From Deltaproteobacteria bacterium (GTDB lineage Bacteria; Myxococcota_A; UBA9160; UBA6930): a stretch of DNA of 35,281 nt. Positions 32,167-35,281 of this stretch are shown here, piece after piece. The position numbers were made by a program, and so were the translations under genes. The stretch covers positions 1 through 35,281 of the forward strand of contig JAJDAQ010000091.1 in assembly GCA_029261815.1 (NCBI GenBank), read 5' to 3'. How positions within the stretch are numbered: position 1 is the stretch's first letter; each line of letters opens with the position of its first letter. The notes beneath the pieces are model-generated. The model worked only from the letters and a program-made list of their open reading frames with translations. It had not been told where the DNA came from and did no database searches.

Positions 32167-35100
32167 CAGTACTCACTCTGCGCTTTGACGATTAGGAACA
32201 TTCGTTCCACCTCTGCCTCGTCCTGCAGAATCTCGTAGAGAGCCTGCTTGATTACCTGTTCGCGAGCTAGAACGCCGCGCCAACCGTCGGGGCGCACACG
32301 CTTCACAGCGGAGTCGATCTTCAACGCTTGCTTCAGAGCTTGATCAGCTGCCGCGTTGTACTCTGCTTCACGTTCGCCAACGCGGTCGGCTTCAGCAGAT
32401 TCCCGATCTGGGTTCAAGTTGTTGTAGAGAGCCCGTAGCGCCGGACTGCTCTTCAACGCATCCGGAGTGTCATCCTCTACCCCAGCCTCGACCTTGTTCG
32501 CGAGCGCGGCGATACGCCGCAGATACTCTTCATACTCGATTGCTTTGTCTCGGCGGGCTTCGATGATCTCGTCAAGCAGGGCCGACATACTGTCGTAGTA
32601 GGCCGGGTCGGTGAGCTGCTCCTTGATGATCTTTCGTCGGACATTGTTCTCGATGGTTTCGGCAATCGCGCCCTGATTGCCCTTCATACTGGCGAGCTGC
32701 GAAGCGATGGCATCCGCAATGCCCGTCTTCACAATGATCTCGAGTAATCCCATGCCTTCGAAGGGTGAGATCGTTCTCGGCTCGTCCGCTTCGATGTAGG
32801 TGTCGATGAGATGCCGCATGTCGGCTTCGTAGGCCTTGAGATCGATGGTCTCGCCACTCGCTTTGCGGATAATCTCGCGCAGGTCCAGGTAGTGCTTGAG
32901 GCGGTCGTTGATCCGGATGACATCCGCGGCGTCGTAGCCTGCGCCTTCGAGCTCGTCCGCAATGTTCGCGTAGGCGCGCACGAGAGAAACGGTGGATTTG
33001 TACAGTGCGGCTCGCTGGGGTTCGCGCTCCTCGAGATCCGCCGGGATCTCGGTGTTGCCGCAGAAGTAGTGAATGTGTTCGAGCTCACTCTTGGGCGGCT
33101 CGACCGGCTCGCACAGTAGGTGAAGCGTTTCGAGCGCGTTGTCGAGACGCTCCCTCCCCTTCTTCAGCCGATCCTGCAGCATCACCTGCGGATCGGGTCC
33201 GCCGCCGCTGTGATCGAGCTCTGCCGAATAGACCGCGATGGCATTCTCGACCTTCGGAAAGAGATCCTTGTAGTCGACGATGTAGCCAAAGTCTTTGTCC
33301 TCGCCATCGAGGCGATTGACCCGACAGATCGCCTGAAAGAGACCGTGGTCTTGCATCGATTTATCGATGTAGAGGTAGCTGCAAGGAGGCGCATCGAAGC
33401 CTGTAAGGAGCTTGTCGACCACGACAAGCAGCTTCATGTTCGCGGGCTCCTTTACGAAGAGCGACTTCGCATCCTCCTCGTAGGACTCCGTCTTCGTCAT
33501 GTTCGGTTTGGCTTCGACGTTTCCGAGTAGCGCCGTATAGGTGTTGTAGATGAACTGCTTGTCGGTCTCGGTGTTGGCGCCGGTTTCTTCGAGGGTGACG
33601 TGTTGCGCATGCGGGTTGTAGGACGTCACTACCGCGCACTTTCCCTTGAAGGGTGTCTTCTCGAACAGCGTGAAGTATTTGCACGCCTCATGGATGCTGG
33701 ACGCGACCAGGATCGCGTTGCCTCGCTCACTCGACAGGCGCGGCTTGACGCTGAAGTCAAAGACGATGTCGCTGACGACCCGGTCCATTCGGGAGCGTGA
33801 GCTGAGCACGTTCTGCATCGTGCCCCACTTCGCCTTCAGTTCTTCACGTTGCCACTCGTTGAGGCCGTTGGTTTTGGCTTCGAACCAAGCGTCAATCTTT
33901 CCCTCGGAGCCGAGGCGCTGGTCGATGTCGCGGGCCTCGTAGACGAGGTCGAGAACGATCCCATCCTCGACCCCCTCACTGAACTTGTACGTATGGATGT
34001 AACCGCCAAAGACTTCGAGGCTGGTCGCCCTATCCCGGGCGAGAAGCGGTGTACCGGTGAAGCCAATGAAGACGGCGCCCGGCATGATGGCCTTCATTAC
34101 CTTGTGGAGCTTCCCGCTTTGCGTACGGTGGCACTCGTCAACGAAGACGAAGACCTCGCCAACGGTTGCGCTCGGTTGGGCTTCTAGCTCCTTGATGAAG
34201 GCGTCGACATCGTCGACTCCCTTTTGCCCAAATTTGTGGACGAGCGAGCACAGGAGCCGCGGCTTGGCTTGGCCAAGTTGGGCTATCAAATCGCGGCCGC
34301 TGCTCGTGCGCTTGATCGTTTCGCCCGCCGAGGTGAATACGCCTTCGATTTGTTTATCGAGGGCATCACGGTCAGTGATGATGACGACTCGCGCATTTGC
34401 GTTCTCTTCTAGGATCCACTTGGCGAGCAACACCATCAGGATGCTCTTGCCACTGCCTTGGGTGTGCCAGATGATGCCGCTCTTCTTTTCGCGAACGTGC
34501 GTCTGAGCTGCCTTGATGCCGAAGTACTGGTGGGCCCGCGGCAGCTTCTTCACGCCGCCGTCGAAGAGCACGAAGTCGTGCATCAGCTCGATGAGGCGTT
34601 GTTTCCGACACATCCGCAGCAAGTACTTGTCGAGCTTGAAGGTGGTGTTGTCCCCTTCATCCTCTTTCCATGGGAGGAAGAACTTCTCGGGTGTTCCGAT
34701 CGTTCCGTACTGCAACCCCTCCGAGTCGTTGCCGGCGAAGACGAACTGGACGGTCGAAAAGAACCAAGCGTTGAACTCAGGCAGTTGGTTTGAGAGGTTC
34801 TGACGAATCCCATCGCCGATACTGACTCGACTGTTCTTGAGTTCGATGACGCCAACCGCGATCCCGTTCACGTAGAGGACGAGGTCGGGACGACGTTCAT
34901 GATTGCCGTGGAGTGTGACCTCCTCGGCGATCGCGAAGTCATTCTTCTCGGGTTCGTCCCAGTTGATGAGATGAACTGGTTCTGTCGGTTGGCCTGCTTC
35001 AGTCTTGGTGGGCACGCCATAGCGGAGCAGCGCGTAGACTTCTTCGTTGTTGTTGTAGAGCGAGCGGTTGGGGTTATCAGCCTCCGCGCGTAGCTTGTGG

Positions 35101-35281
35101 AGCGCGATGCTGATCTGCGCGGCCGAGTAGCCGCTATTGGTCAGCCATTCGGTGAGGATGCTCTCTTCGATGTTGCTGTTGCTGTCGCGGTCAGTCCAGT
35201 CACCGAGGTAGCGGTAGCCGAGGTCATCCTTGAAGAGTGCGATCACGCGCTTCTGGGTCGCGCGTTCGGGTTGGCCGACGG
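32166..35281 (-). CDS. hsdR: Type I restriction endonuclease subunit R (HsdR), N-terminus cut by window
   Basis: At least 1037 residues are visible. The protein starts before the right edge: the residues just upstream of the in-frame GTG at 35246 read VGQPERATQKRVIALFKDDL, the usual HsdR N-terminus, so that GTG is an internal Val. Nuclease PD-(D/E)xK motif: RPDLVLYVNGIAVGVIELKN (about residues 130-149 of the visible part). SF2 helicase motor: HTQGSGKS Walker A (about 272-279), DECH in VFVDECHRTQ, FTGTPLL, and QAICRVNRLDGEDK. The C-terminus is the helical HsdM-binding region. It cuts foreign DNA after ATP-driven translocation when with HsdM and HsdS, which must lie beyond the right edge. The metallopeptidase is coupled downstream. 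Codon third positions look less GC-rich than in the neighbouring chromosome, which fits transfer. Confidence 0.95.
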   Translation of the reverse strand, partial: VGQPERATQKRVIALFKDDLGYRYLGDWTDRDSNSNIEESILTEWLTNSGYSAAQISIALHKLRAEADNPNRSLYNNNEEVYALLRYGVPTKTEAGQPTEPVHLINWDEPEKNDFAIAEEVTLHGNHERRPDLVLYVNGIAVGVIELKNSRVSIGDGIRQNLSNQLPEFNAWFFSTVQFVFAGNDSEGLQYGTIGTPEKFFLPWKEDEGDNTTFKLDKYLLRMCRKQRLIELMHDFVLFDGGVKKLPRAHQYFGIKAAQTHVREKKSGIIWHTQGSGKSILMVLLAKWILEENANARVVIITDRDALDKQIEGVFTSAGETIKRTSSGRDLIAQLGQAKPRLLCSLVHKFGQKGVDDVDAFIKELEAQPSATVGEVFVFVDECHRTQSGKLHKVMKAIMPGAVFIGFTGTPLLARDRATSLEVFGGYIHTYKFSEGVEDGIVLDLVYEARDIDQRLGSEGKIDAWFEAKTNGLNEWQREELKAKWGTMQNVLSSRSRMDRVVSDIVFDFSVKPRLSSERGNAILVASSIHEACKYFTLFEKTPFKGKCAVVTSYNPHAQHVTLEETGANTETDKQFIYNTYTALLGNVEAKPNMTKTESYEEDAKSLFVKEPANMKLLVVVDKLLTGFDAPPCSYLYIDKSMQDHGLFQAICRVNRLDGEDKDFGYIVDYKDLFPKVENAIAVYSAELDHSGGGPDPQVMLQDRLKKGRERLDNALETLHLLCEPVEPPKSELEHIHYFCGNTEIPADLEEREPQRAALYKSTVSLVRAYANIADELEGAGYDAADVIRINDRLKHYLDLREIIRKASGETIDLKAYEADMRHLIDTYIEADEPRTISPFEGMGLLEIIVKTGIADAIASQLASMKGNQGAIAETIENNVRRKIIKEQLTDPAYYDSMSALLDEIIEARRDKAIEYEEYLRRIAALANKVEAGVEDDTPDALKSSPALRALYNNLNPDRESAEADRVGEREAEYNAAADQALKQALKIDSAVKRVRPDGWRGVLAREQVIKQALYEILQDEAEVERMFLIVKAQSEY

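Overview
The window is high-GC DNA from a Gram-negative, probably aerobic or facultative bacterium. It carries a TonB-dependent receptor, two lipoproteins (one with a twin-arginine signal), class III CoA-transferase and amidohydrolase-2 enzymes, and a zinc-ribbon/cyclase/AAA/TPR signalling protein. This mix is typical of uncultured Myxococcota, Binatota or other former Deltaproteobacteria; that placement is an inference from gene content. There is no rRNA operon, complete tRNA, CRISPR array, transposase or integrase.

Left part (1-8387): a mosaic of small-molecule and xenobiotic-type enzymes. In order: a CaiB-type CoA-transferase cut by the left edge, a GlxA-type AraC regulator, a GST and an HD-domain protein in tandem, an amidohydrolase, a VOC protein, an HSL-type alpha/beta hydrolase, and a TonB-dependent outer-membrane receptor.

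Centre (8403-16668): the most coherent unit. A LacI-family regulator (start 12931) faces a sugar-phosphate isomerase/epimerase-like gene (start 13082). The intergenic gap holds two identical perfect 14-bp palindromes, TGCAAGCGCTTGCA, one beside each gene. Behind lacI run a 2-hydroxyacid dehydrogenase, an Old Yellow Enzyme-type oxidoreductase and a DHDPS/KDG-aldolase-like protein, with 4-nt overlaps at two of the three junctions. On the other side the isomerase is followed by a large twin-arginine lipoprotein of unknown family and a PPOX-fold protein. It reads as a LacI-gated catabolic locus for an unidentified, probably sugar-acid-like substrate.

Right-centre (16733-27806): a second amidohydrolase, a 1122-aa cyclase/ATPase/TPR protein, a small membrane-anchored protein, a DUF3604 lipoprotein, a Baeyer-Villiger-type flavin monooxygenase and a membrane-anchored YiiX-like papain-fold protein. 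The CoA-transferase at the left edge and the second amidohydrolase share a 16-bp dyad motif, each lying about 68 nt upstream of the start codon.

Right end (about 27.9-35.3 kb): an accessory segment. Two related copies of a tRNA 3'-end-like sequence flank a secreted HNH nuclease gene and an unrecognised gene. They are followed by a DUF3293 protein, a doubtful small ORF, a SprT/YgjP-like metallopeptidase and a type I restriction subunit (HsdR) that runs off the right edge. The restriction region looks less GC-rich than the rest, which fits horizontal acquisition.
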